Shown: in pieces, positions 1-13,775 of the stretch
Layout: each line of letters starts with the position of its first letter
Position numbering within the stretch: the stretch's first letter is position 1
Assembly (NCBI RefSeq): GCF_000165425.1
Contig: NW_001799177.1
Location: 310,001-374,000 of the forward strand
DNA length: 64,000 bases
Direction of reading: 5' to 3'
Source: Paramecium tetraurelia
Taxonomy: Eukaryota; Ciliophora; Oligohymenophorea; Peniculida; Parameciidae
Notes under the pieces: model-generated
What the model saw: only the letters and a program-made list of their open reading frames with translations
Database searches by the model: none
Told to the model about the DNA's origin: nothing
Translations under genes and position numbers: made by a program

Positions 1-1189
1 ATTTGATAGTATATATTCAATTCTTTATTGATAGAGAAATTAGGTTTTCTTTAAAGATTCTAATCCATCAACCAAAACTATAACAAGTTTTGCCAATTTG
101 TTAACATTTGAATAATCAACATAATCAATCAAATCATCTGGGAGATTTAAGACACCTTATTTAGAAATGTTTGTTGGTAATGATTTTATATCATCTCGAA
201 GCAATTGATAGTACCTCTATCTATTGGTGTGCCACATGTATCCCATTAGTTGCCAATAAGGTATTTTCTTAACTAGATAAATATCATACATATTATTATT
301 TTTGCATTTGTTCCATATCCAAATCCTCAATAATTTACTTCAAATAGAAATAGCAAAAAAATAAAATTAGCTCCTGAGGATTATGCTATAAAGTGAAATA
401 GATTTCCGATCTTGACTTTTGACTATATAATGCCAGATTATCTCTAAAATGAATCAAAGTTCCAATATTATTCGATTATGATTAAGCTAAAATAAATACT
501 ATTTAAATGTCTATACCTTCAATTTATTGTTCTTGAAGAATATCACTTATAATTTTGTTCATGTTATTGTAAGCATCCCAAATTTTGAGGACATCTTCAA
601 ATATTTCTTAAGGAATTCCTGGGTCTACACGAAGGGCGGGCTTCTTTTTGGGCTCTATGTTGAATAATCCTTGGTAGGCTGTTAAATATTCATCCAAAAT
701 AGGGAAGGATACTCTACCTTGTTATACGTAAGTAGGATAAAGCTATTAAAATTCAGTAAGCTTTTTGATTTTGTCTCCTTATGGTTGAACTGTTTTTTAA
801 AAGAAATCTTGTATTTAATTGTACTGTTTCTTTTTTTCAGGTATTGAATCCTTTATTTTTCTCTACTCAATTCTCTCTAGGCAAGAAAAGCAGTGCCATT
901 TAATTCCATCCTTAATTTGAGGCTCTTTGCTCTATGTGCGTATACATTCCTAATGGTACTTGAAATGACAACGAATGCAAATAATAGTAGGCGCAGTCAT
1001 TGTCAATGCTTTACATAGTCGACATATAGACTTATCACCAAACTACAGTTTTCCGTCAATAGACTTTTTGGGTTCTTACTTATAGTCGAGTTTCATTTGC
1101 TTAAGAACCTTCTTGCTTGTAGCTTGTTTTGAATCTTATGCGATTTCATTTTCATGATTTGTTTTTTGAGGTGGTTCTTAACTGCTCAT
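1..1189 (-). CDS. PHD-finger nuclear protein, 3' end beyond window
   Basis: The protein starts MSSQEPPQKTNHE (ATG at 1189) and carries a C4HC3 PHD zinc finger about 55 residues in: CRLCK, then CIRCHFKYHQEC, then WHCFSC. PHD fingers read histone H3 tails, so a chromatin role is inferred. After the finger comes a helical stretch around VLKIWDAYNNM that resembles a DDT domain, as in ISWI/BAZ-type remodelling partners; that match is by eye and weak. A 30-nt intron near 485-514 restores the frame, and another small one is needed near 270. The frame is still open at base 1, so the C-terminus is missing. Confidence 0.7.
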
Positions 1190-1445
1190 TCTAGCCGAAG
1201 CCTGTGAATTATTTGAATTTATTTACTAGATTCAACGAAGCGCTATAAATAATTCCTATAAAGCTAATTAATTTTATATTATTTGCTGAAAGTAATTTAA
1301 GAATTCTCTAAAATTTTTGGCCACTTGTTGAACTCCTTTTAACTCTTAAGAATTTGAGGTTTCAACTTATTAAGTATCACCTAACCAGCATATGTATTTA
1401 AGTGGTTTTAAAATTATATATTTCTAGTACTATTTTTATTATAAA
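1190..1445. other. divergent intergenic spacer
   Basis: Short A+T-rich spacer between the divergently transcribed PHD-finger gene and the disrupted gene that follows. It must hold both 5' flanks. No distinctive motif seen. Confidence 0.5.
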
Positions 1446-2490
1446 ATGCTGCGAAATTTAATGAAGATAGTTATGAGAAGTTCAATCTAAAGAAATTCAA
1501 AGGGAAACATGATATAAGTTGTTAAGGTATTCAATAAATTTGAAATAGAGAGTTCAAATAGTTGATTTTTGATACAAGACAACAATTCACTTAATTAAAT
1601 GGAGAATAATTAAGTTGCGTTGTAGATCTAATGAAGCAGGATTAATTAGTCGACGATGACAACACTGACTATTTATTGATAACAATTAAGAATGTTGAAG
1701 ATGAATAAACCAGATATTAACTTTTAGATAAGATAATTATGCCAACTTCAAACTTGGCAAAAGAATAAGTGAAAGAAATAGAATAGATCATTGAGAGTTG
1801 CTAATAACATGCCATGGGATTGTCAATTATGGGCAAGATGATTGCATTTTATAACTATTAGAACAGATAAATAATGAATAAATTTGTTAATGAATTTGGT
1901 GTAACTAAAACAAATGCAGAATAATTGGGTGCAGCCTCTATTGGTTTAGCATTGGGATAATATAAGGACAAGTGATTATGGGAAGATATAGCCTCACATT
2001 GCTTAAAGTTGGAGAAGGACTTTCATTCTTATATGCGCATAGCAACAGGAATGGGATTGACAAATAATGGTAATGTTGAATTTTGGAATGATTTTATTGA
2101 ATAATTTAGAATATAATTAAAAACTATAAATGAAGATCTATTCACTTAATCTCTACAAGTTATAACCCAATAAAATGTTACTTCATTAGAATTATACGAA
2201 GCAGAAATAGAATACTATATTATTAATTCCACATTAGAATTGAAAACATAATGTCTATCTATGTAACTATGGCGAGAAAATAATTAGGATCATAATAATT
2301 ATACTCCAAATTAGAACAAGATATCTATGAAATGTAATTGTCTGGAGATGATCTAATTTTATACTTGATTGAGCTGATGTAAGTAAAGGATAGATTACCA
2401 AATTAGGCTCTCAATGTTTTAATAGCCAAGGCATATTCGGAAAGTTAAAATTAAGAATTAATTGATAAATTAACAAATTTGATAAAATGA
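1446..2490 (+). pseudogene. disrupted gene, probable mitochondrial helical protein
   Basis: The frame starts MLRNLMKIVMRSS, an arginine-rich start like a mitochondrial presequence. A 35-nt intron at about 1527-1561 fits. The body is alpha-helical, with phrases such as LGAASIGLALGQYKDK and LWEDIASHCLKLEKDF that recall helical-repeat RNA-binding proteins of organelles. An in-frame TGA at 1973-1975 separates these two phrases although both sides clearly continue one another. Near 2255-2290 the frame changes; the only intron-sized GT..TAG segment there would create a second TGA at the junction. The end is KLTNLIK at TGA 2488-2490. Either a recent pseudogene, or TGA is read through; no function is assigned. 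Confidence 0.5.
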
Positions 2491-2536
2491 AGTTTAGTTT
2501 TAATATTTATATGAAATTTACAACAGAATTAAATCA

Positions 2537-5787
<3,251 letters not shown>

Positions 5788-5867
5788 AAATAAATATCTT
5801 TTTTATAAAATATATTCCTATACAATTTAAGGGAATTCCTAGTAATATAATATTTTCAAATATAGTT

Positions 5868-7369
5868 ATGAGAACCGCTAATTCAAATTAGGCATAATCA
5901 TCTCTCCCAGATAGTAATGAAATCAATGAATATATTAAGGAGTACTTAAAATACTCTAATTATTCCAATACCCTGGAATGCTTTGAAGCAGAAATTAAGA
6001 GCAAATAGGTTTCCAATAAAGTACATAATTAATATTGAACTCTAGATGCTAAATAAATAATAAGTTATTAAACAAACAGGAGAGGATTTACCTCGTATAT
6101 TTTAATTGTTAAAAAGTGATAATATGAAAACAAAAAGGGAAATCAATTTAGAAAAGGAATAAAAGCAATTTAATAAAAAATACTAATAAATTTTATAAGC
6201 AGGCAGATAGATATTTTCAGTCAGTATAAACCTATTGCAATTATTGCATTCATTAAAGGAGACAGCAAAAAATGAGAATCTTAGCGAAACTTTAGAGAAT
6301 TATAAAATTTAGTTAGGAAAATATCATAAAGTAATAATTAATGAAGGTAAGCCTGAAGGAACAGAATTAATTACTGAATAAGTTATGCATGAGCATAAAA
6401 CTAAGCTATTTAAGAATTATTAGGATAAGAATGTTGATGGCATGATAGAGGTATTGCTTTCATTAAGGGTAAATGCATTATAAATTGCACCAGAATTAAG
6501 AAAAAATTTGGTCTATGAATTGATTAGAAATGATGTATTTAATATCGAAGCCACTGAAAAATTTGACTTTGTAGTTAATTTATTGGATATTAATAACCAA
6601 AGCCTTAGACATGCAATAGCAAGTTTAATTAGTGTAATTAGTAGTACTTTAAGGGGAGTTGAATATTTAACCTATAATGGAAACATGATAATAATAGAAA
6701 AAATAATAAAAATTTTAAAGGAATAAGAAAACGGTTCTGTGACATAAAGATTTTGTTTGGCAATTTTGTAGAAGGCTAGTATTAAAGACACTGTAATTCC
6801 AACTTATGTACATAATGAAATGATTTAATGGATTGTGAACTTAATTTAAAAGTCGGTTAATGCTAAGATTCATGTTTTTTGCCTTGACTTTGCTTCTGCT
6901 ACTTTAGCAAATATTATACACACTCCATATACTTTATAATATTTGGAACATTAACCTAGATTTTCACATCAGGTGATGGAATAGTTATTGAAATTCATTA
7001 AAGATTAGATTTAAGTTTCAGTTTTGATGCATGTTTTGATTTGTTTGTCCTATCTGAGTAAAGAGAATTTTGCTAAATAAATGCAAGAATGCAAGTTTGT
7101 AGAAAGGATAAGTGAATTTGTTGAATATTACAGTGTAATCAATACAGGTAATTTGATAAATTTCTATTTCATAAGAAAACGAGGCAGCTGAAATTGACAA
7201 AAAAACAGTTTTAGACTTGTGTGCTCATATGTTCCATCCAAAAGATACTTCCCTTGATAATTCTGAGACTTTGGAATTAAATGAGTTAAAAACTGAAGAT
7301 AGGATTAGAGAATATGAGAATGAACAAGGTGAATTAATATTCGAATGTTTTCAAGATGAAGTAAGTTGA
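5868..7369 (+). CDS. LisH-domain, ARMC9-like protein
   Basis: The N-terminus (INEYIKEYLKYSNYSNTLEC) is a LisH dimerisation motif. The rest is alpha-helical repeats (LDINNQSLRHAIASLISVIS; FCLAILQKASIKDTVIP; HVFCLDFASATLANI) with the spacing of the armadillo region of ARMC9, a basal-body/cilium protein. A 25-nt GTA..TAG intron at about 6019-6043 keeps the frame; a second of about 28 nt near 7147 joins the C-terminal section. Ends at TGA 7367-7369. The 5' end lies about 80 bp from the divergent transhydrogenase start, so the two share an upstream region. The ARMC9 assignment is by architecture and remembered sequence; another LisH/ARM protein is possible. Confidence 0.6.
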
Positions 7370-7597
7370 ATATTTATATTTAAATTTTATTAAAATATTC
7401 ATTCAATATTAAAAAATTATTATTTTATAATATCTTACACTCTTCTTAAGATTTCATTAAACCTTTACATTTATACATTTTTTAAGAATAAATATTACAT
7501 TTGTATATTATAGTATTGAGATTTTAATTGTTCAAATATTAAAAATGAATAATGCTAATTTTTTCACTAATTATTTTTTTACAGATTTGTCTGCCTC
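7370..7597. other. spacer
   Basis: A+T-rich spacer between two tandem plus-strand genes; no feature seen. Confidence 0.4.
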
Positions 7598-8184
7598 ATG
7601 AACTTCCCAGAAAAATAAAAGGATGGTAAGCTAGTGTAGTAAGCGGATCGAGAGACAAATTAAATCAAAAAGAGAAAACCTATTGATTCAGATACCAAAA
7701 CTAATCTGATACATAGTGTAGTTAAAGATCACTTACCAATTTATTAAGTATCAATTTTATTATCATTGCTTAGGCAGCCATTATTCATAAGGTTAAATAT
7801 TCATCTGCTAAACATATATTAAGAAATTACTACAGTGATACTGCTAATTATTTCTCAGCACAGAAGAAGAGAAGAAGAAAGATAATATGTGGAGGAGCCT
7901 CGATCTTAGTAAACTCTAACACTGGAGATATCATAATATATTCTTAGTAAAGTTAACCGATTCCATATTTAAACAATGGTGTCAATGCCTAAATCAAATA
8001 AAAAGTCCTTGATAATCTAGGCTTATCTATCAATTCAGAACTCACCTACAAAAACTCTTAAAAGTTTTTAATGAAATAAAATTTTAAGTCCATAAAATAA
8101 GATATTAAAGATGAGAAAATAGAAGACAAACTATTGTCTCTTTTGAGGACACTTAATAAATAACACAAAGAAATGGTTTCATGA
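7598..8184 (+). CDS. small basic helix-turn-helix-like protein
   Basis: Starts MNFPEKQKDGKLVQQ; one 26-nt GTA..TAG intron near 7749-7774 is required. About 185 residues, basic in the middle (QKKRRRKIICGG). The segment QAAIIHKVKYSSAKHILRNYY has the look of a DNA-binding helix-turn-helix: two helices around a small-residue turn and aromatic residues at the end. A similar pattern occurs in the protein at 30845-31408. The C-terminus is charged and helical (LLSLLRTLNKQHKEM). Family not recognised; a nuclear DNA-binding role is only inferred. Confidence 0.55.
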
Positions 8185-8914
8185 TATCAATTACATACCT
8201 TTATAATATATGTTCTATTTAAATATATTAGAATTTCTAATGAATATGTTTGGATTTTGATTAATAAAATAAGATATTTTGTGATGAATATAAAAATGAT
8301 TTGTTAAAAATTCAATAATAAAAATTAGCTATACTTAATTATATATTATTGTTAAAAATTCATATTAATAAAATTTCCCATTCTTCCCCTAAGTTTTTGA
8401 AGCAGTTTCAATCTCGGTAGATTAGTAATAAGAATTTAACTTATTCCTATACTGCACTTTATTCACAATTTTAATAAAAAAAATTTAGTAATTAGTTACT
8501 AATTTCCCCTTAACTTAATTCAATTAATTGTTAAATCAGCTTACATCATTTCTTGATAAGTTCCAAAATTTAATAAAACAATTCTTAAATTAATCTAAAA
8601 TTTAATAACTTTGACTATTCTATCCGAAAAGAAAATTTTGATTATTTCAATCAAATTATGGTCTTAGGGTGTTTGTATCAAAATAAAAGTTCTTTTATCA
8701 TAGTTATACCACCTTGAAAGTAACTTTATAAAATATTAATTTATGATTTATATCAGTTCTTATTTTATATATTATATTTGAATAAGAAACTTGAATTTAT
8801 GGAAAGATCTAATATTCAAATAAAAACAATTTACAGACAAAAGAATTCATTATTAAATAAAATATATCATATAGCATATCAATATCAATATGAATTTTGT
8901 TTTATAGAATCTCA
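8185..8914. other. gene-poor gap, no confident gene
   Basis: Very A+T-rich. Because only TGA is a stop, long open frames arise by chance here; a minus-strand frame over 8180-8440 stays open but has no start and no recognisable motif. Possibly decayed coding sequence. Nothing else seen. Confidence 0.4.
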
Positions 8915-9926
8915 TCATAGTTAAGAGTACAATATTGAAAACCATGTTTTTTATGAAATTGTTAATTAACTTTACTAAGTAAATCTAACCCAATCTCCGT
9001 TATAGTTCTCTAATTTTAGCCCTCCTATGCTCAAACCCCTTTCTTATGCATATTTATAATAATTTCTATCCTGAAAATCAAAGATTAAATCTTAAGCATT
9101 TATCTTTGAATATAAACAAATATTTTACATACTCAAAATACATTTCCAGCTGATATATGAATAATTTTTATCTAATAAACTCAACAAAAAAAGGTCTTCC
9201 GATATTTAGTATTTTATAAGGGTCTTAATATAAATTTCTTTTCTTTGAGTTTATTAAATAATAGTAAAAATTATAAAAATAATTATGAAAGTTGAAAATA
9301 AAGTGAAAAATTTTATTAGGTACATTTAGCAATGAAATATATTCCATTTAGAAATGCTGGCATATCAGATTTAATTAATCAGAGTTCAAATTTTTAAGGT
9401 TGAATTATTATTCGAATAAATTCTTTTTCAGAATAAAGATTTCTTTTAATTAAGTAGCATTATTAAAATTTTTAATGATATTTTATTGCTAAAATAATAG
9501 CTTTGAGGCCATTTTTTATTGAATTATTTTTTAGTTTTATCGCTACTAATACTAATCCTCAAATAAAAAATTTGTGGGTATTGCATTTGGAAATAAATAT
9601 GCATACATTGGTAAATAAGCAACCGAACCTGGTAATAGAAATATGAATAGGAAAGGAAAAACTTTGAACAATTCTCTATCAATATGAAATTTCAGGTATA
9701 ATTAGTAAGCATTTAACCTGTCTCCAAATGATCTTGTTAATTAAAAGTCATTATAACAAGATTTGACGCCCTAATGGATAAATTTTATGTTTACATGTTT
9801 TAAAGTCCCAAAAAATAGTTGTCCACCCACTTTAATTTTATCTACAATTGTTTTGGGTTCTGAAATTGTAACAATTTTATTATAATTCAAGACTTAGAAT
9901 TGTAATTTCCTAAAATTTTTAATCAT
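8915..9926 (-). CDS. divergent LETM1-like mitochondrial protein
   Basis: LETM1 proteins sit in the mitochondrial inner membrane and govern K+/Ca2+-H+ exchange and volume. The hallmark is visible: ELFKVFPFLFIFLLPG followed by LPMYAYLFPNAIPTNF, matching the LETM1 membrane segment and its PNMLPSTF end. Downstream, LFEQQFNLKNLNSDQLNLIC and AQERGLSIGGLKLENYNGDW match the matrix helical domain (in LETM1, ACRERGM..L..LR..L..WL). Starts MIKNFRKLQFQ, a likely presequence; about 330 residues, short for the family. A 25-nt intron at 9104-9128 ends AAG. Several usually conserved residues differ, so it may be a fast-evolving paralogue. Confidence 0.7.
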
Positions 9927-10407
9927 ATTAATGAATTAATTTATATAGGCAATTAATATTACATGCCAGCAGAATTTCCAAATTCTATTTAAGTATGTAG
10001 TTAATTATAATTATGGTTGATAAGGTAATTGAAATAAATAAATAAAACAAATGTTAATGGAAGTTTAGATAAGTAACTTTGTATTTTTTATATATTATAT
10101 TATTCTTAATCAAATAAACCTGATATTCATATAGGAACAAATTCTATTATACATTTCGATACAGATAATCTTTACAATTATAAAAGGTTCTAGTGTTTGA
10201 GATTTCAATCTAAATTTGACTTTTTGTCAATTATTATATTTTTTGTTCTTCAGTTATTTTAAATGAATGAACTATCAGTCTAAAGTAATGGAATTTGATT
10301 TCTGTAAATTCAATCTTTAAAAGTGATAATGTCCTAATTTTTAGTTTCTGGAAAAGCGTAAAAAACAAAGAAATAATTAGCAATATATATTATTAATAAA
10401 TTTTTAT
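9927..10407. other. gap with possible gene relic on minus strand
   Basis: A minus-strand frame over about 9990-10395 reads like protein (SQIQIEISNTRTFYNCKDYL) but has no ATG, no clear end and no recognised family. It lies upstream of both divergent neighbours. A relic is one reading; chance openness under a one-stop code is another. Confidence 0.3.
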
Positions 10408-11444
10408 ATGTCAATTCGTTAAGAGTAATATTGTCAAATTTTATAATAGGTCAGATCTTAGTTGTGAACTCCTGAGGTCCACATTATAGGATATTAATAA
10501 TAGATTAAATAATTTACAATAATGTGTTCCAAATCCTCATAATAGAAGAGATAAAATGTAGAAAGAAGCAACAATCCCTAGATTAAATTTGCACAAAATC
10601 AATTCAGCGTACAAAGAAAATTAATTACCATTAAAGAAAGTGACAGCCACTTTTGGTGATAAAATAGAATAGGTTCAAAAAATAGATGAAAAAAATTTAG
10701 AAGAAATATCAAAGAAACCTTAAATAAAAATGATGGCTTAATAAACGCCATAAAAATTAAGAAGCCAATCAATCAATGGTTCATAAAAAGCACTAACTAA
10801 TTAGAACAATCATTCAATTTAATTCAAAGTATCTAATGCATCAAGATTATAAAATTCTTATGATTTTTAATATTACTAATCATTACATCAATCTCATGAG
10901 AAACCTTTAAAATCTTCATTTATTGGTAGTTAATACAATTAAATAGCATAAAAAGATGAAACTGTTGAATATGTTCAACCAACTCTTCTATAAAAACCAA
11001 TCATTTTTGATTAACAGTAATAAAATGTGCAAACTAGAAACAATTCTTTATTATCTACACCGGTTAAGTAGGTAGCAAATGTTTCATAAGGATAAACTCC
11101 ATTAAGAAGAGGGAATTCATCTACAAATTAAAAACTGATGCAAACCAATTTAAGTTAGAATCAATCTTATTAGTGTTTTTAAGTTTAACAATAGAAATAA
11201 TAATAATAAAATTCAGATTTAATTAAGTAAATTATAATAGTATTATCATAGATTATTGTAAACCCATTCTAACGGATATCAGTAATCGTAGATACAATAT
11301 CATTCAGTTTAAAATCCTATGAACTCTTGCTTAAATTCCTAAAACATGGCCCAATTCAAGGTATCCCATCATAGAAATGCTTCAAATAACATGAGGGTTC
11401 CAATGGAATAAATGCTATATGGAAATTCAATGGTTAGATTATGA
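10408..11444 (+). CDS. Q/N-rich low-complexity protein
   Basis: Starts MSIRQESDLSCELL; a 25-nt intron at 10425-10449 and a 22-nt intron near 11170-11191 keep one frame to TGA 11442-11444. About 330 residues rich in Gln, Asn and Ser, with short charged stretches early on (KKVTATFGDKIEQVQKID) and no folded domain recognised. Glutamines use CAA, TAA and TAG. Such proteins are common in ciliates and may be intrinsically disordered scaffolds; function unknown. Confidence 0.65.
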
Positions 11445-11588
11445 TTTTATAAATACTATTTCTTATCGTTTCAAATGATTATTATTCTTTTTGGGAATTG
11501 ATATCTTATGAGAATTATTGTCATTTGATTTATAATAAAAGTACATAATATAAATCAGAATTTTCAAAAACGCTTAGTTTATTAATTA

Positions 11589-12875
11589 ATGAAAATTTTA
11601 GTAGCATTAGTAATTGCCTTGTGCTTGTTTACACATCCCATTGTGTGTAAGAAACATTACAATGAGGAGGAACACTCTGCGTTTGAGAAGAGTAAAACTT
11701 TATGAGAGATCATAGGCCACAAAAAACTGTCACTATAGGACGATCCTTCATATTCTAAATTAGAGGAAATTTAAGACCATCCACTTGGTTCAAAAATATT
11801 ACAGACAATAGCCTTGTAATTGAGAGGAAATGAATCATTAAGTGCTGTGAGTAAATTGCTAAACGACTTAAAGGGAGATTTGGAAGTACAATTATATTGT
11901 AATTTGAATAGGGTAAATAAATTGATGCTGACAATGAAAGAGCATAGATCGGATCTTAATGCAAGAAAGATCTTTAAAATTATAGTCAAAGAATCAGTTT
12001 GTCAATTAATGAAATTAAAGATGCTGAGTTTAAAGCAAAGAGATTAAATGAAGCAATAGCAGTTTATTAGGCAGAAATAAATGAGAAAGCCAGATAAATT
12101 AAAGTATTCTAAGCCAAAGATGATACCTTAAGAGACATTAGAAGATAAGATAATTTAGATTTCTCAACAAGAACAACTTAAATGAAAGAGATGGTTCAAG
12201 CATTCGAAGTTATCCTTCCAAAATTGCATTAAGTTTGGGATGTAGCTGCATAACACAAAGCTGGATCATTCATTGAGGAAGAGGCAATCAATGAAGCTTT
12301 AGTTTAATTAGCCAAAATTGGGTATCTCTCTTATATAAGTTTAAAGTGAAGAAAACCCAATCACTGCTATGGTTGCATTAACTTCAACATTGGAACCAAC
12401 AGCTGTTCAAACTTTAATTGAAAAAATGGAAGCAATCAGAGATTCAATTAAGGAAAGTATCAAAGCTGAAGAAGATGCAGAAGCAAAGAATGCCAGAGTA
12501 TGAATATTCTCAATGTTTTTAGGATACAGATACTATTTTAGCAGCTATCTTTAATGCCATTGAAAGTTTGACAAGAGAAAAAGCAAGTGATGAAGAAGCT
12601 TTATAAGAGACAATTAGAAATAGAGATATATAAGATAAGAGATCTAGAGATGCTCATGCTGTACTGAATATTTTAATTTAATAAATTAGGAGTTCAATGC
12701 AGCCAAGAATGGAAATCAATAAAGAAACTAATAATGCTAGGAGTATGAATTACAATACCAATAAAATACTATCGAAAGAGATAAATAGATTGCTATCATT
12801 AGAGATGTCTAAAATATCATCGCAACAAAGATAGAAGTAGTAACCTGCTTCGTGGAGGAGAATAATTTATTCTGA
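11589..12875 (+). CDS. trichocyst matrix protein
   Basis: Trichocyst matrix proteins are secreted into dense-core granules, cleaved from precursors and packed as a crystal that expands on exocytosis. The protein begins with a signal peptide (MKILVALVIALCLFTHP), then family-typical helical sequence: LRGNESLSAVSKLLNDLKGDL, NEAIAVYQAEINEKARQI, ERDKQIAIIRDVQNIIATK. Five introns are needed: about 24 nt near 11693, 35 nt near 11911, 25 nt at 12322-12346 (ending AAG), 25 nt near 12499 (GTATG..TAG) and 29 nt near 12659. With them the frame is intact to TGA 12873-12875. About 380 residues, the family's usual size. Confidence 0.85.
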
Positions 12876-12920
12876 ATAATATGATAATTATTAAGCATTA
12901 ATCAACAGTACCTAAAATTT

Positions 12921-13448
12921 TCATTAATAGTAAGCTAAAGAATTATTATATGATTCCCATGGTTGTAAGGCTTCAATTAAAGAAGGTTCAGTTATTGCTT
13001 AAGTTTCAACAATTTTCGGTTTTTGTTTTTACTTTTATTTTTATTTTTGTAACAATTATTATGGTAAAACTATGTTAAATTCTTTTTGAGGTTATGTATA
13101 ATGCTTATATTGTTATCCGTAGTAAATTGATTCTTCCATAGATTCAACCCTTCTTTTTTCTGGAACTTAGTTGATTTATTATTAATTGATTATGCATTTA
13201 TTATAGGTCTGTCGATATGTGTTGTTATAATCATATTTTAAAGAATTAGATCTTAACTTATATTTTTTGTCACCATTAATTTGGGATTTTAATTAGCAAT
13301 TTAATCTTGGTGATTATTAAAGGTTCATCTTGCTCACATAAATTGGACATCCTACTTTTTTGTAATTATTGGCTCTGATTTAAGTTTTTCGAATAAAGAG
13401 TTAATAGGTTACACCTGGGCTCTTTGAAATATTCTAAAAAGTCTCCAT
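12921..13448 (-). CDS. small basic protein of unknown function
   Basis: Intronless frame from METFQNISKSPGVTYQ to LAYYQ, 175 residues. It is rich in Tyr, Gln and Lys, with an alternating Q/K run (LLQKQKQKQKQKPK) near residue 135. The phrases IRANNYKKVGCPIYVSK and KYKLRSNSLKYDYNN do not match a family known to me. It converges on the trichocyst gene with only 45 bp between the two stops, so their 3' ends must nearly overlap. Confidence 0.6.
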
Positions 13449-13775
13449 AAGTTTCAATTTCAAAAGGATAAATTGTAATTTATCTATAATTGTTTTTGAA
13501 ACAAAAAATATAAAGTTGAATAATTAAAACTATGGACATCTATAATTACTATTCTTTAATCAATTATATATTTTTGATACAATAATTAAAACAATACAGA
13601 ATGACTTTATTATTTGATAATATATGAGGATCTATATAATAAGTTAAAAATGTGAGTAACATTTTACCAATTACTAGCAAAATGTAAAAGAAAATCTCAA
13701 AAGATAAACTATTAAGAAAGAGAATCAAAAAATAATATTAAAGCTAAATTACAATAGTTTAATACAAATTTATAC
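13449..13775. other. spacer
   Basis: A+T-rich spacer between two minus-strand genes; no feature seen. Confidence 0.4.

Noticed and set aside
11690-11990. In-frame TGA and frameshift in the trichocyst matrix gene
   Set aside because: Two small GT..TAG introns (24 and 35 nt) remove both and restore family sequence.
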